This document shows, in pieces, positions 25,736 through 34,225 of a stretch of DNA of 64,000 nucleotides; the stretch's first letter is position 1; each line of letters starts with the position of its first letter. Below the pieces are notes generated by a model. It saw only the letters and a program-made list of their open reading frames with translations, was not told where the DNA came from and ran no database searches. A program made the translations under genes and the position numbers. This DNA comes from Mycobacterium lentiflavum (GTDB lineage Bacteria > Actinomycetota > Actinomycetes > Mycobacteriales > Mycobacteriaceae): the NCBI RefSeq assembly GCF_022374895.2, contig NZ_CP092423.2, forward strand, positions 5,208,001 to 5,272,000, in the 5' to 3' direction.

Positions 25736-26382
25736 CTGAGGGCAAGCCGCGGTTCACCCGCAAGGGGCAGGTGACGCGGGCACGCATCGTCGAGGCCGCC
25801 GCCCGGCTGATGTTCCAGCGCGGCGTGGCCAACACCAGCATCGACGAGGTACGTAGCTCCGCCGGGGTGGGCGGGTCGCAGATGTCACATTACTTCCGGG
25901 ACAAACGCGACCTGACCCGTGAGGTCATCGCGGCGCGCCGCAACGACGTCATCGAGTTTCATACCCAACCCCGACTCGGCGGGCTGGACAGCATCGAGGC
26001 GCTGCAGGCCTGGGCCGACGCCTGCGTCGACGACATCGACACCGTGTATCGGTTGGGCGGTTGCGTGTACGGGTCGCTGGCCGGCGAACTGATCGAGGCC
26101 GACGACGAAGTTCGCGACGACCTTGCGCACGGCTACGACCAATGGCTCGAACTGTTCCGCACCGGCATCGACGCGATGCGCCGGCGCGGCGATCTGCGCG
26201 CCGACGCCGATCCGCGGCATCTGGCCGTATCACTGGTCATCGCGCATCAAGGCGGCGCGATGCTCACCCACGCCACCGGTGCGGCCGAACCGCTGCGCGT
26301 CGCCGTCAATGCCGCCGTCAACTATGTGCGTTCTTTCGAAGTCGATCGCCGAAAGAGGCCGTCGCGCAAGCGCAAATCCTGA
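25732..26382 (+). CDS. TetR-family regulator 2 of tandem pair
   Basis: A 216-residue TetR protein with a GTG start overlapping the upstream stop (GTGA). HTH: RARIVEAAARLMFQRGVANTS then EVRSSAGVGGSQMSHYFRDK. It is a paralogue of its neighbour: both have GSQ-HYF-DK recognition helices, an EFH/DFHxQPxLGxLDS motif and an AHQGG segment. The nearly identical recognition helices suggest both bind the same TGGG-N8-CCCA operators, perhaps as heterodimers. It ends with a basic tail. Confidence 0.9.
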   Translation: MTEGKPRFTRKGQVTRARIVEAAARLMFQRGVANTSIDEVRSSAGVGGSQMSHYFRDKRDLTREVIAARRNDVIEFHTQPRLGGLDSIEALQAWADACVDDIDTVYRLGGCVYGSLAGELIEADDEVRDDLAHGYDQWLELFRTGIDAMRRRGDLRADADPRHLAVSLVIAHQGGAMLTHATGAAEPLRVAVNAAVNYVRSFEVDRRKRPSRKRKS

Positions 26383-26423
26383 GCAAGACGCCCGACCGAC
26401 TCAACGTGCGGGCTGGACAATTT

Positions 26424-26439
26424 TGGGCTGCGCAGCCCA
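26424..26439. promoter_or_regulatory. TGGG-N8-CCCA operator 4 (perfect palindrome)
   Basis: TGGGCTGCGCAGCCCA, a perfect 16-bp palindrome upstream of the MDR dehydrogenase gene, 6 bp from operator 5. Confidence 0.8.
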
Positions 26440-26468
26440 TAATAGTGGGTTATACAGCCCACTATTAT
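26439..26468. promoter_or_regulatory. TGGG-N8-CCCA operator 5 within a longer inverted repeat
   Basis: ATAATAGTGGG (26439-26449) and CCCACTATTAT (26458-26468) form a perfect 11-bp inverted repeat; its centre (26446-26461) is TGGGTTATACAGCCCA, another copy of the operator plan. Confidence 0.75.
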
Positions 26469-26515
26469 GGGCGCGCGTCCAAAGTCCGGCTGGCCGATTT
26501 GGAAAGAGGCAGCTC

Positions 26516-27565
26516 ATGACCACCACAAGCAATGCGACCGCACTGCCGACCGCTCCGGCAGTGGTACGCGAGCAACCCGGCGGTGACACGATGCGGGCGA
26601 TCATCCTCACCGGGTTTGGGGGTCTGGACCGCCTGGTCCACACCGAGATCCCCAAACCACTGCCGAAGGCCGGCGAGGTGGTCATCCGAGTCAACGCGTT
26701 CGGTATCAACCACGCCGAAATACACATGCGCCGAGGAGAATGGGCCGAAGCGGCCGAAGTCAGCGGCATCGAATGCGTGGGCATCGTCGACTCGTGCCCG
26801 GGCGGCGAATTTCCGGTCGGCGCCAAGGTAGCCGCACTGATGGGTGGCCTGGGTCGAACAATCAACGGAAGCTACGCGGAGTACACCCGGGTACGCGCGG
26901 CGAACGTCTCCCTGATGGATTCCGACCTGCCCTGGTCACAACTGGCCGCCTTGCCGGAAACGTATGCGACGTCGTGGACTTGCCTGTTTCGCAATCTCAA
27001 GTTGACAGCCGGGCAGACACTGGTGGTCAGGGGCGCGACGTCGGCGTTGGGCCAGGCCGCTTTGAAGATGGCAGTCATCACCGGAGCCAACATCATTGCC
27101 ACCGCGCGCAGCGAGAAGCGCTTTGCCCTGCTGGAGCAACTCGGCGCCGCTCGCGTCGAGTTGGAACGGCCCGACCTTGCGGCTCACATCGCCGAGGCCA
27201 AACACATCGACGCGGTGCTCGATCTGGTCGGCAACAGCACCATCCTCGATTCCCTGGACATGCTGCGCGTGGGCGGCACCGCTTGCCTCGCCGGATGGCT
27301 GGGCGGACTCGCGCCCATTGCAGACTTCAACCCGTTGGCCCGCATGGCCAGCGGCGTGAGCTTCAGCTTCTTCGCCAGTCCGGTCTTCGGAAACCCGGGT
27401 TTCGAGGTGTCCGACATACCGCTGGGTGACATCGCAAGGGATATCGCCGAGGGCAAACTCGACGCCAAGCCCGCGCGCGTCTTCTCTTTCGACGAAATTC
27501 GCGAGGCTCACCGAGTGGCCGAATCCGGGGAAGCCGGCGGAAAGATCGTCGTGGTGCTGGACTAG
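26516..27565 (+). CDS. Medium-chain (quinone oxidoreductase-like) dehydrogenase
   Basis: A 349-residue MDR protein with GGAAAGAGG before the ATG. After ~25 extra residues the GroES-like domain begins at MRAIILTGFGGLDRL and includes INHAEIHMRRGEW; the cofactor domain has VVRGATSALGQAALKMA, a variant of the NADPH-binding AxxGxxG motif. No zinc-ligand cysteine cluster is visible, so this is the zinc-free quinone-reductase/enoyl-reductase type. Two TGGG-N8-CCCA operators in its promoter link it to the upstream TetR pair. Confidence 0.88.
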   Translation: MTTTSNATALPTAPAVVREQPGGDTMRAIILTGFGGLDRLVHTEIPKPLPKAGEVVIRVNAFGINHAEIHMRRGEWAEAAEVSGIECVGIVDSCPGGEFPVGAKVAALMGGLGRTINGSYAEYTRVRAANVSLMDSDLPWSQLAALPETYATSWTCLFRNLKLTAGQTLVVRGATSALGQAALKMAVITGANIIATARSEKRFALLEQLGAARVELERPDLAAHIAEAKHIDAVLDLVGNSTILDSLDMLRVGGTACLAGWLGGLAPIADFNPLARMASGVSFSFFASPVFGNPGFEVSDIPLGDIARDIAEGKLDAKPARVFSFDEIREAHRVAESGEAGGKIVVVLD

Positions 27566-27607
27566 CCGCGGACTGGACACCGATCAGGAGTTGGGAAAAC
27601 ATTGGGC

Positions 27608-28297
27608 ATGCCGACGACGCCGTCTGTCCTCATTTTCGACGTGAACGAAACGTTGATCGATATCGATTCTCTCGCACCGCTTTTCGGGGAGCTGTTCGGC
27701 GACCAGCGGGTGCTTCGTGAGTGGTTCGGCCAGCTCGTCACGTACTCGATGACCGCCACGATGGCCGATTGCTATGTCGACTTCTTCACCCTCGGTCGCG
27801 GTGTACTGCACATGCTGGCCGACAGCCACGGGGTGCAGGTCACCGACGCGGACGCGGGTCGCCTGCAAGAGCAGATGCGCACCATGCCGGCGCACCACGA
27901 CGCCGCAGAATCGTTGGCTACGCTGCGCGACAACGGTTTTCGATTGGTGACGCTGACGAACTCACCGCACCGGGCCGGCGTCACCACGCCGCTGGACAAT
28001 GCCGGGCTGGCATCCCTTTTCGATCGACAGCTCAGCGTGGAATCGTGTCGCGCCTTCAAGCCATCGCCGGTGGTCTACCGGCACGCCTGCGAGGCACTCG
28101 GTGTGGCACCCGCGGATTGCATGATGGTGGCCGCCCACGTATGGGATCTGCTCGGCGCGCAGAATGTGGGCTTGAGCTCCGCGCTCGTCACCCGCCCGGG
28201 CAATTCCCCGCTGCGGGCCGAGGGGCTGCCGCAGCCGACGCTCGTGGTCAAGGATCTGCACGAGCTTGCCAGCCAACTCATCACGAAGCCGAGCTGA
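27608..28297 (+). CDS. Haloacid dehalogenase-like hydrolase (type II)
   Basis: A 229-residue HAD protein. Motif I is LIFDVNETLID with the nucleophile Asp; the NETL variant in place of DGTL is typical of L-2-haloacid dehalogenases. Motif II is VTLTNSPHRA, motif III lysine is in CRAFKPSPVVY and motif IV MVAAHVWDLLGAQ carries the AHxWD form typical of dehalogenases. Likely activity is hydrolytic removal of halide from 2-haloacids or phosphate hydrolysis. It lies 42 bp after the MDR gene, probably the same transcript. ATG 27608 is preferred over TTG 27602. Confidence 0.88.
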   Translation: MPTTPSVLIFDVNETLIDIDSLAPLFGELFGDQRVLREWFGQLVTYSMTATMADCYVDFFTLGRGVLHMLADSHGVQVTDADAGRLQEQMRTMPAHHDAAESLATLRDNGFRLVTLTNSPHRAGVTTPLDNAGLASLFDRQLSVESCRAFKPSPVVYRHACEALGVAPADCMMVAAHVWDLLGAQNVGLSSALVTRPGNSPLRAEGLPQPTLVVKDLHELASQLITKPS

Positions 28298-28471
28298 GTC
28301 CCCCACATGCACCCATCCGGCACCCCAATGGCCGCATCATTCGTTTGCCTCACAACGGTACACACCGTGTCGCCGGGTAATCACCACAGTGCTCCCAGCC
28401 GTTTTGGGCAACTGAGCGCCATGAAACGCAACTGAGCCGGCCACGACCAACCGAACGAGAGGCGATCAACG

Positions 28472-29917
28472 ATGGCATCCGATGCAGAATTCGACGTGGT
28501 GATCCTTGGGGCCGGACCCATTGGGCAGAATGCCGCGGAGCGCGCCCGGGCCGCGGGCCTGCAGGTCGCGATGGTGGAGCGCGAACTCGTTGGAGGCGAA
28601 TGTTCCTACTGGGCCTGCGTACCCAGCAAAGCATTGTTACGCCCGGTCCTGGCCCTGGCCGATGTCCGGCGCGTCGACGGTGCCCGCGAGGCGGTGACGG
28701 GGCCGATCGACCCGTCCGGTGTGTTCGGGCGACGCAACCGCTATGTGACCAACTGGGACGACAGCGCCCAGGCCGACTGGGTGGCCGGAATCGGTGCCGC
28801 ACTGGTGCGCGGGCACGGCCGGTTGAGCGGGGCGCGACTAGTCACCGTGTCGAAGTCCAGCGGCGACGACGTCACGTTACGTGCTCGGCACGCGGTCGTG
28901 GTCTGTACCGGAAGCCGGGCCGCACTGCCCGAGCTTCCCGGCATCGTCGAGGCCCGGCCATGGACAAACCGTCAGGCGACGGACAGCAGCCACGTCCCGG
29001 GGCGCCTCGCGGTCGTCGGCGGCGGCGGAGTCGGGGTCGAGATGGCAACCGCGTGGCGTGGCTTGGGTGCCTCGGTGACGCTGTTGGCTCGGGGATCGGG
29101 ACTGCTGCCGAGGATGGAACCCTTCGTGGGCGAGTTGATCGGCCGGGGACTGGAAGACGCGGGGGTGGATCTGCGCCTGGGTGTATCAGTGCGGGCACTT
29201 CGCCGGTCCGACCCGGCTGGACCGGTGACCCTCGAACTTGATGACAACACCGAATTGCTAGTCGACGAGGTGCTTTTCGCCACGGGCCGCGCACCGCTCA
29301 CCGACGACATCGGCCTGGATACGGTGGGCCTCGAGCCGGGAAGCTGGCTCGAGGTCGACGACACCTGCAGAGTGAAAGCCGTCTCGGAAGACTGGCTCTA
29401 CGCGGCGGGCGACGTCAACTATCGCGCATTGCTGACGCATCAGGGCAAGTACCAAGGACGCATCGCCGGCGCGGCGATCGGGGCCCGTGCCACGGGCGCA
29501 CCGCTGGATACCAAGCCCTGGGGTACGCATGCCTCGACGGCCGATCATTTTGCAGTACCGCAAGCCTTCTTCACTGATCCCGAGGCGGCCGCCGTCGGCC
29601 TGACGGCTGAGCAGGCCGTGCAGGCCGGTCATCGGGTACGCACCGTCGACATCGGTATCGGTGAAGTCGTCATGGGTGCCAAACTTCACGCCGACGGCTA
29701 CCGTGGCCGAGCGCGTATGGTGGTCGAGGAGGATCAGCGTTATTTGCTCGGGGCGACTTTGGTCGGTCCGGGTGCCACCGAAATGTTGCACTCTGCCACC
29801 ATCGCCGTCGCCGGCCAGGTTCCTATCGCTCGGCTCTGGCACGCGGTGCCATGCTTTCCGACGATCAGCGAACTGTGGCTGAGATTCCTTGAGGCTTATC
29901 GGGATTCGGATAATTGA
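28472..29917 (+). CDS. FAD-dependent pyridine nucleotide-disulfide oxidoreductase (LpdB-like)
   Basis: A 481-residue flavoprotein like Rv0794c. FAD motif VVILGAGPIGQNAAERA (9-25), redox pair C44-SYWA-C49 in GGECSYWACVPSK, NAD(P) motif VVGGGGVGVEMATAW and second FAD motif LYAAGDVN are all present. The C-terminal dimer-interface motif, normally H-x-H-P-T-x-S-E, reads VPCFPTISE: the base histidine before PT is Phe. It is therefore unlikely to be a dihydrolipoamide dehydrogenase, despite the fold; disulfide or quinone substrates remain possible. Followed after 19 bp by the cupin gene. Confidence 0.9.
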   Translation: MASDAEFDVVILGAGPIGQNAAERARAAGLQVAMVERELVGGECSYWACVPSKALLRPVLALADVRRVDGAREAVTGPIDPSGVFGRRNRYVTNWDDSAQADWVAGIGAALVRGHGRLSGARLVTVSKSSGDDVTLRARHAVVVCTGSRAALPELPGIVEARPWTNRQATDSSHVPGRLAVVGGGGVGVEMATAWRGLGASVTLLARGSGLLPRMEPFVGELIGRGLEDAGVDLRLGVSVRALRRSDPAGPVTLELDDNTELLVDEVLFATGRAPLTDDIGLDTVGLEPGSWLEVDDTCRVKAVSEDWLYAAGDVNYRALLTHQGKYQGRIAGAAIGARATGAPLDTKPWGTHASTADHFAVPQAFFTDPEAAAVGLTAEQAVQAGHRVRTVDIGIGEVVMGAKLHADGYRGRARMVVEEDQRYLLGATLVGPGATEMLHSATIAVAGQVPIARLWHAVPCFPTISELWLRFLEAYRDSDN

Positions 29918-29936
29918 GACAGCGACAGGAGCGCAG

Positions 29937-30401
29937 ATGGCCACTGCTGATGGATTTCACCCTGACTTCGACGACGCCGAGCAGCAGGCGTCGCAGAACC
30001 GGGTGCACCACATCAAGGCGTCGGACATCAGCTCCGACACCGCACAGTCGGAAGGACTGCGCCGCTTTGCGGCTCTGTCCGGTAAGTCGGTCGGCGCCGA
30101 GAAGCTGTGGATGGGTGAGACACACGCACTACCCGCGACCGTCTCGTCCAACCATCACCACGGCGAGTCCGAGACCGCGATCTATGTGCGAAGCGGCAAC
30201 CCGGAGTTCGTCTTTCACGACGGCGTCGCCGAGGTGCGCATCACGGCCGCGCCGGGCGACTACGTCTTCATCCCGCCGTATCTGCCGCACCGGGAAGAGA
30301 ACCCCGACCCGAACACGATTGCGGAGGTGGTGATCGCGCGCAGCAGTCAGGAGGCCATCGTGGTCAACCTGCCCGCTCTGTATCCACTCGAAAGTGGTTA
30401 G
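29937..30401 (+). CDS. Cupin-domain protein
   Basis: A 154-residue single cupin with AGGAG-like sequence before the ATG. Metal-site features: SSNHHHGESE (motif 1, HxHx3-4E) and PPYLPHREENP (motif 2 histidine) separated by AIYVRSGNPEFVFHDG and PGDYVFI. The metal is probably Fe, Mn or Ni; the reaction is unknown (dioxygenase, isomerase or binding protein). Its stop overlaps by 4 bp the convergent VOC gene. Confidence 0.85.
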   Translation: MATADGFHPDFDDAEQQASQNRVHHIKASDISSDTAQSEGLRRFAALSGKSVGAEKLWMGETHALPATVSSNHHHGESETAIYVRSGNPEFVFHDGVAEVRITAAPGDYVFIPPYLPHREENPDPNTIAEVVIARSSQEAIVVNLPALYPLESG

Positions 30402-30796
30402 TAGACTGCGATTTCGACGAGGTTGCCGTCGATGTCCCGGCAGTAGTGCGAGGTCATCGGCCCCAGCGCACCGGTCTTGGTCACCGGCCCCGCGGTGATC
30501 TCGACCCCGCACGCGTGCAGGTGCGCACGCACCGCGTCGGGACTGGAATCGGTGATGAAGCACAAGTCTTCGGAGCCGGCCGCCTCAACGGTCCCCGTCA
30601 CCCAGTCGGGATCGTCGGCGAGCGCGCCGACGGGCCGCAGGTTGATCTTCTGATTTCCGAAGCACAGCGCCGTTCGGTTCGACGGTCCGAACGTCTCGCG
30701 CCTCATGCCGAGAACCCGCTCGTACCACGCCGCGGTGGCCTCGACATCGTGGCAATTGATGACGATGTGGTCGAACCGGTCGACGACGAATCCCAT
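30398..30796 (-). CDS. VOC-family protein (glyoxalase / ring-cleavage dioxygenase-like)
   Basis: A 132-residue VOC protein beginning MGFVVDRFDHIVINCHDVEA, with the first metal histidine in FDHIVI, a central LCFITDSSPDAVRAHL half and the C-terminal DIDGNLVEIAVY carrying the usual glutamate ligand. These are the H/E positions of the fold; the second histidine is not certain. The start ATG 30796 is chosen from the conserved DHIVIN alignment; the frame continues 17 codons upstream. Last bases overlap the cupin stop, giving antisense overlap of the two ends. Confidence 0.87.
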   Translation of the reverse strand: MGFVVDRFDHIVINCHDVEATAAWYERVLGMRRETFGPSNRTALCFGNQKINLRPVGALADDPDWVTGTVEAAGSEDLCFITDSSPDAVRAHLHACGVEITAGPVTKTGALGPMTSHYCRDIDGNLVEIAVY

Positions 30797-31223
30797 GGCA
30801 ACCCCTCCAGGTGCGCACTCATCGAGCGGGCAGTGCGCGAAAATCATCCGATGCTAACCCGCACGAGTAAGCGGGCCGTCGAGATACCGCCGTCGGCCGC
30901 AAATTTTTCCCCTGATTGAAGCGACGGGCGCAATGGCCACGAACACGTTGGCCCGAGGCCCTCGACCGGGCACAGGCGATGATGCTGAGCTGATGCCCCG
31001 CTACGAGGTGCTAGTGCAAACGGATGAGCATGCAGAATGTCGCCGACTGGTCGAACGTTCCGGTGCGGATACTGCCCTGTACGATTCGGTCGTATTCCGT
31101 TGCAGGGCAGTTCACTTCGCGTGACCCGATCGTTACAAACTCAGCAAATTCTCACCAGTTTCTTTGCCGACACATCGCTCGACTCAAAGCGTCCGTAAAG
31201 CCCCAGGCCTCACCATTGATCGC
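30797..31223. other. Gene-poor interval with one inverted repeat
   Basis: No convincing gene is present in these 427 bp; the short open frame at 30933-31124 has no family features. ACTGCCCTG (31071-31079) is repeated inverted at 31103-31111 with a 23-nt loop, a possible hairpin or binding site. Confidence 0.5.
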
Positions 31224-31688
31224 ATGACGACTGAGGCGTTGTCCGCCGACTTGATCGAACGCTACCTGTGCACACGTGGCAGCCGCTATTTCCGCGGCCA
31301 GCACGACGGTGAATTCTTCTACGTCGCCAACACCCGGCCGCGGCGGCTGCATGTCCACCTCGGGATCTCTCGTTGGCACCGCGACGAGTTCACGATTCAA
31401 GTCACGCCCGGGTGTTTCTTCCCCGCATCCGACGGCGACGAGCTGGCGCAGCTTGCCGACTCGTGGAACCGGCGCAGCCGCGACGTCGTGGTGACCGTCC
31501 ACGGGTCCTCTGACCCGCAGCGGGTCGGCGTCCTCGCGCGCAGCTCCCGCAAGATTCGGGAGCCCCTCGAATTCGACGACTTGGCGACCTACATCGATCA
31601 CACCATCGCCGCCGCGATCGAGTTCTTCGCCGATCTGGACTCGGTAGCCGAGTGCCCCTCGCAGCCGTTGGTGTTAGACGCCGGCTGA
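31224..31688 (+). CDS. Hypothetical protein (possible YbjN/T3SS-chaperone-like fold)
   Basis: A 154-residue soluble protein that I do not recognise. It starts MTTEALSADLIERYLCTRG and alternates beta segments (RYFRGQHDGEFFYVA, LHVHLGISRW, EFTIQVTPGCFFPA) with a C-terminal helix pair (FDDLATYIDHTIAAAIEFF). The layout resembles small YbjN-like chaperone folds of Actinobacteria, an inference from pattern only. ATG 31224 has no clear ribosome-binding site. It converges on purQ. Confidence 0.6.
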   Translation: MTTEALSADLIERYLCTRGSRYFRGQHDGEFFYVANTRPRRLHVHLGISRWHRDEFTIQVTPGCFFPASDGDELAQLADSWNRRSRDVVVTVHGSSDPQRVGVLARSSRKIREPLEFDDLATYIDHTIAAAIEFFADLDSVAECPSQPLVLDAG

Positions 31689-31813
31689 GTCGTCCGGCCG
31701 GGGCTCATCGAACTCGGCGCGGATCGCGCCCCACGGTCCGCGTAGCCGGCTGGTGATCGGAGAGAGCAGCCGCATCGGATACCGCTGCCGCAGGACTTCC
31801 CGCGCGGAAGACG

Positions 31814-32488
31814 TCAGGCGGCCAGCACGGCGTCGAGCGCTGAATAGAACAAGCCCAGCCCGTCGTCGGAGGGGCCCGTCAACGCTTCGATGGCATGTTC
31901 GGGGTGTGGCATCAGCCCGACGACGCGGCCGTTGGCCGAGCAGATGCCGGCGATGCCACGCATCGAGCCGTTGATGTTGTCGTGGTACCGGAAGACCACC
32001 CGCCCGTCGCCCTCGAGTTCGTCGAGCACGCTCTCCGGCGCCACATAGCGTCCCTCGCCCGATTTCAGCGGCACCAGCAGGTCGGCGTCGGGCTCGAAGC
32101 GCGACGTCCACGCCGTCGAGTTGGATGCCACCCGAAGCCACACGTCGCGGCAGATGAAGTGCAGACCGGCGTTGCGGGTCAGCACCCCGGGCAGCAGCCT
32201 GGTCTCGCACAGCACCTGAAAACCGTTGCAAATCCCCAACACCGGCATACCGCGGCCCGCCGCGTAGACCACCTCGGACATCACCGGGGCGAAGCGGGCG
32301 ATCGCACCGCACCGCAGATAGTCGCCGTAGGAGAACCCGCCCGGCACCACGACCGCGTCGACCGCCTTGAGGTCGGCATCGGCGTGCCACAGGCTCACCG
32401 CCTCCGCACCGACGCGGCGCACCGCACGGGCGGCGTCGACGTCATCCAGCGTCCCGGGAAAGGTGATGACACCGATCCGTGCCGTCAC
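31814..32488 (-). CDS. purQ: Phosphoribosylformylglycinamidine synthase glutaminase subunit PurQ
   Basis: A 224-residue class-I glutamine amidotransferase that supplies ammonia to PurL. Catalytic Cys is in GICNGFQVL; the oxyanion [12 protein letters not shown] and the C-terminal histidine/glutamate MPHPEHAIE are visible. The GTG start overlaps the purS stop (GTGA), so the two are translationally coupled. purL is encoded about 17 kb away in the window. Confidence 0.97.
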   Translation of the reverse strand: MTARIGVITFPGTLDDVDAARAVRRVGAEAVSLWHADADLKAVDAVVVPGGFSYGDYLRCGAIARFAPVMSEVVYAAGRGMPVLGICNGFQVLCETRLLPGVLTRNAGLHFICRDVWLRVASNSTAWTSRFEPDADLLVPLKSGEGRYVAPESVLDELEGDGRVVFRYHDNINGSMRGIAGICSANGRVVGLMPHPEHAIEALTGPSDDGLGLFYSALDAVLAA

Positions 32489-32724
32489 AGCACCTCCCGG
32501 CTGATCGTCCAGTCTTCGATCACGGTGTTGGCCAACAGTGATTCCGCGATCTCGGCGAGCGCGGAATCGTCGACGGTATCGTCGACCTCGAGCTCAAACC
32601 TCTTGCCCTGACGGACATCTGAGATCCCGGGATGCCCGAGTCGGCCCAGCGCGCCGACAATCGCCTGACCCTGCGGGTCGAGAATCTCCGCTTTGGGCAT
32701 CACATGAACGATCACCCGCGCCAC
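32485..32724 (-). CDS. purS: Phosphoribosylformylglycinamidine synthase subunit PurS
   Basis: A 79-residue protein that completes the PurLQS FGAM synthase and bridges the glutaminase to the synthase. Conserved N-terminus [21 protein letters not shown] and the [18 protein letters not shown] core identify it. GTG start at 32724; GAGGAA-like purines upstream. Short genes like this are easily missed. Confidence 0.96.
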   Translation of the reverse strand: MARVIVHVMPKAEILDPQGQAIVGALGRLGHPGISDVRQGKRFELEVDDTVDDSALAEIAESLLANTVIEDWTISREVL

Positions 32725-32788
32725 CGGCGTTCCTCCTGACGAGTCGCTGTCGGCGCCAACTCTACCGGCGGCCGTTGCCGGGCGCGGC

Positions 32789-33466
32789 TCACGGGCACGA
32801 GGCGATATACGCCTCGCACAGCGGCGCCGTCATCGAGTCCAGCACCTGGTTGTCCGCCATCGACGGCCACGGCACCTGTGGCGGCGCACTGGACCACAGT
32901 GTCAGCTCGCTGATCGTGCTGCTCGCGACGTGTGCGACCAGGTAGGTGTGCATGACCACGGGCCCGCTGATCACCGCGGCCATCCGGTTCGGCTCGTCGG
33001 TGGTGATCGAGGGCGACTGCAGCGGCGCGCCCAGCTGGCAGCCACGCAGCACCGCGACGGCATTGCCGAACACCGAGGACGCGATGGCCCCACCCCGAGC
33101 CGTGTCGCCGCGCCAGTGCACGATCTGGGCCTTCAGTTGCCATTGGCCGTCGGGGTGATCCACCGTCGCGCGAGCCGCGACCGCCGAGGCGCGCGGATCC
33201 TGTGCCGGCGGCCGTGCGGCGCACAGCTCCTCGAAGCGGAAACGCGGGCCGGTGCCGGCCCCGGTCACCTGAACCGCCAGCCCTGCCAGTGCGGGCCAGT
33301 TGTAGGCGGAGTTCAGCGGCACGGCGCGCTGCTGCATCCAAGCGGTGGCCGGAATCTGGTCGCAGGTGGGCGGGCAGGTCTCGGGTTCGGCGGATGCGGG
33401 GACCACGAAGATCAGGGCGGCCACCAAGCCGCCGGCGAACAGTATCGTCGCGAAAACTACCCGCAC
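32789..33466 (-). CDS. Conserved exported protein
   Basis: A 225-residue protein with a signal peptide: VRVVFATILFAGGLVAALIF then ASAEP (cleavage probably after ASA). Mature part has Cys pairs near the N-terminus (CPPTC) and at the C-terminus (CEAYIASC), plus LCAARPP and RGCQLG, suggesting disulfides. It belongs to a mycobacterial secreted group I cannot name; in M. tuberculosis the locus holds Rv0787. GTG 33466 gives a compact signal peptide; an upstream start is possible. Divergent from the MBL gene. Confidence 0.7.
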   Translation of the reverse strand: MRVVFATILFAGGLVAALIFVVPASAEPETCPPTCDQIPATAWMQQRAVPLNSAYNWPALAGLAVQVTGAGTGPRFRFEELCAARPPAQDPRASAVAARATVDHPDGQWQLKAQIVHWRGDTARGGAIASSVFGNAVAVLRGCQLGAPLQSPSITTDEPNRMAAVISGPVVMHTYLVAHVASSTISELTLWSSAPPQVPWPSMADNQVLDSMTAPLCEAYIASCP

Positions 33467-33498
33467 ACGACCACCCCCGTCAGGGCACAATCGTAGGC

Positions 33499-34137
33499 AT
33501 GCAACTGACGCATTTCGGGCATTCCTGCCTACTTGCCAAGTTCGACCACACTAGCGTGCTCTTTGATCCCGGAACCTTCGCACACGGTTTCGAGGGCATC
33601 ACCGGCCTGGACGCCATCCTGATCACACACCAGCATCCCGATCATGTCGACCCGGCGCGCTTGCCCGCGCTGATCGAGGCTAATCCCGACGCGGCCCTGT
33701 ACACCGACTCGCAGACCGCGGCGCAACTCGATGCGCCCTTCCAAGCGGTGCACGCCGGGGACGAGCTGACAGTCGGTGAACTGACCATTCGGGCGCTCGG
33801 CGGAAAGCACGCGGTGATTCACCCGGAAATCCCTGTGATAGAGAACCTTTCGTATTTGGTCGACGACGGCGACCATCGTGGGCGGTTGATGCATCCCGGC
33901 GACGCGTTGTTCGTGCCCGACGAGCCGGTCGATGTATTGGCCGCACCGGCGGCGGCGCCGTGGATGAAGATCGCCGAGGCGATCGACTACCTGCGGGCGG
34001 TTTCTCCGAGGCGAGCGGTGCCCATCCATCAGGGCATCGTCGCCCCTGAGGCAAGGGGTATCTACTACGGCCGGTTCACCGAGATGACCGACACCGACTT
34101 CCAGGTGCTGCCCGAGGAAAGCGCGGTCAGCTTCTAG
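33499..34137 (+). CDS. Metallo-beta-lactamase-fold (UlaG-like) hydrolase
   Basis: A 212-residue protein resembling Rv0786c. It starts MQLTHFGHSCLLAKFDHTSVL, has the metal motif THQHPDHVD (HxHxDH form), a later GKHAVIH and MHPGDALFVPDE, and a final IHQGI. These match the UlaG/YycJ-like branch that commonly hydrolyses phosphoester or lactone bonds. No signal peptide, so cytoplasmic. Substrate unknown. It converges on the FAD dehydrogenase gene, with palindromes in the gap. Confidence 0.88.
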   Translation: MQLTHFGHSCLLAKFDHTSVLFDPGTFAHGFEGITGLDAILITHQHPDHVDPARLPALIEANPDAALYTDSQTAAQLDAPFQAVHAGDELTVGELTIRALGGKHAVIHPEIPVIENLSYLVDDGDHRGRLMHPGDALFVPDEPVDVLAAPAAAPWMKIAEAIDYLRAVSPRRAVPIHQGIVAPEARGIYYGRFTEMTDTDFQVLPEESAVSF

Positions 34138-34149
34138 CGTCCGCGACTT

Positions 34150-34200
34150 CGAACGTCACGCCAGCGTGACGTTCGCCGTTCATCGTCACGCTGGCGTGAC
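34150..34200. terminator. Two adjacent palindromes between convergent genes
   Basis: CGAACGTCACGC (34150-34161) and GCGTGACGTTCG (34164-34175) form a perfect 12-bp inverted repeat with a 2-nt centre; GTCACGC (34185-34191) and GCGTGAC (34194-34200) form a second one with the same core. A bidirectional terminator or a dispersed palindromic repeat. Confidence 0.65.
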
Positions 34201-34225
34201 ATTCGGCGCGTAACGCTCGCGCTCG

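Noticed and set aside
30933-31124. 63-codon frame in the gene-poor interval
   Set aside because: No ribosome-binding site and no similarity or domain pattern; crosses an inverted repeat.
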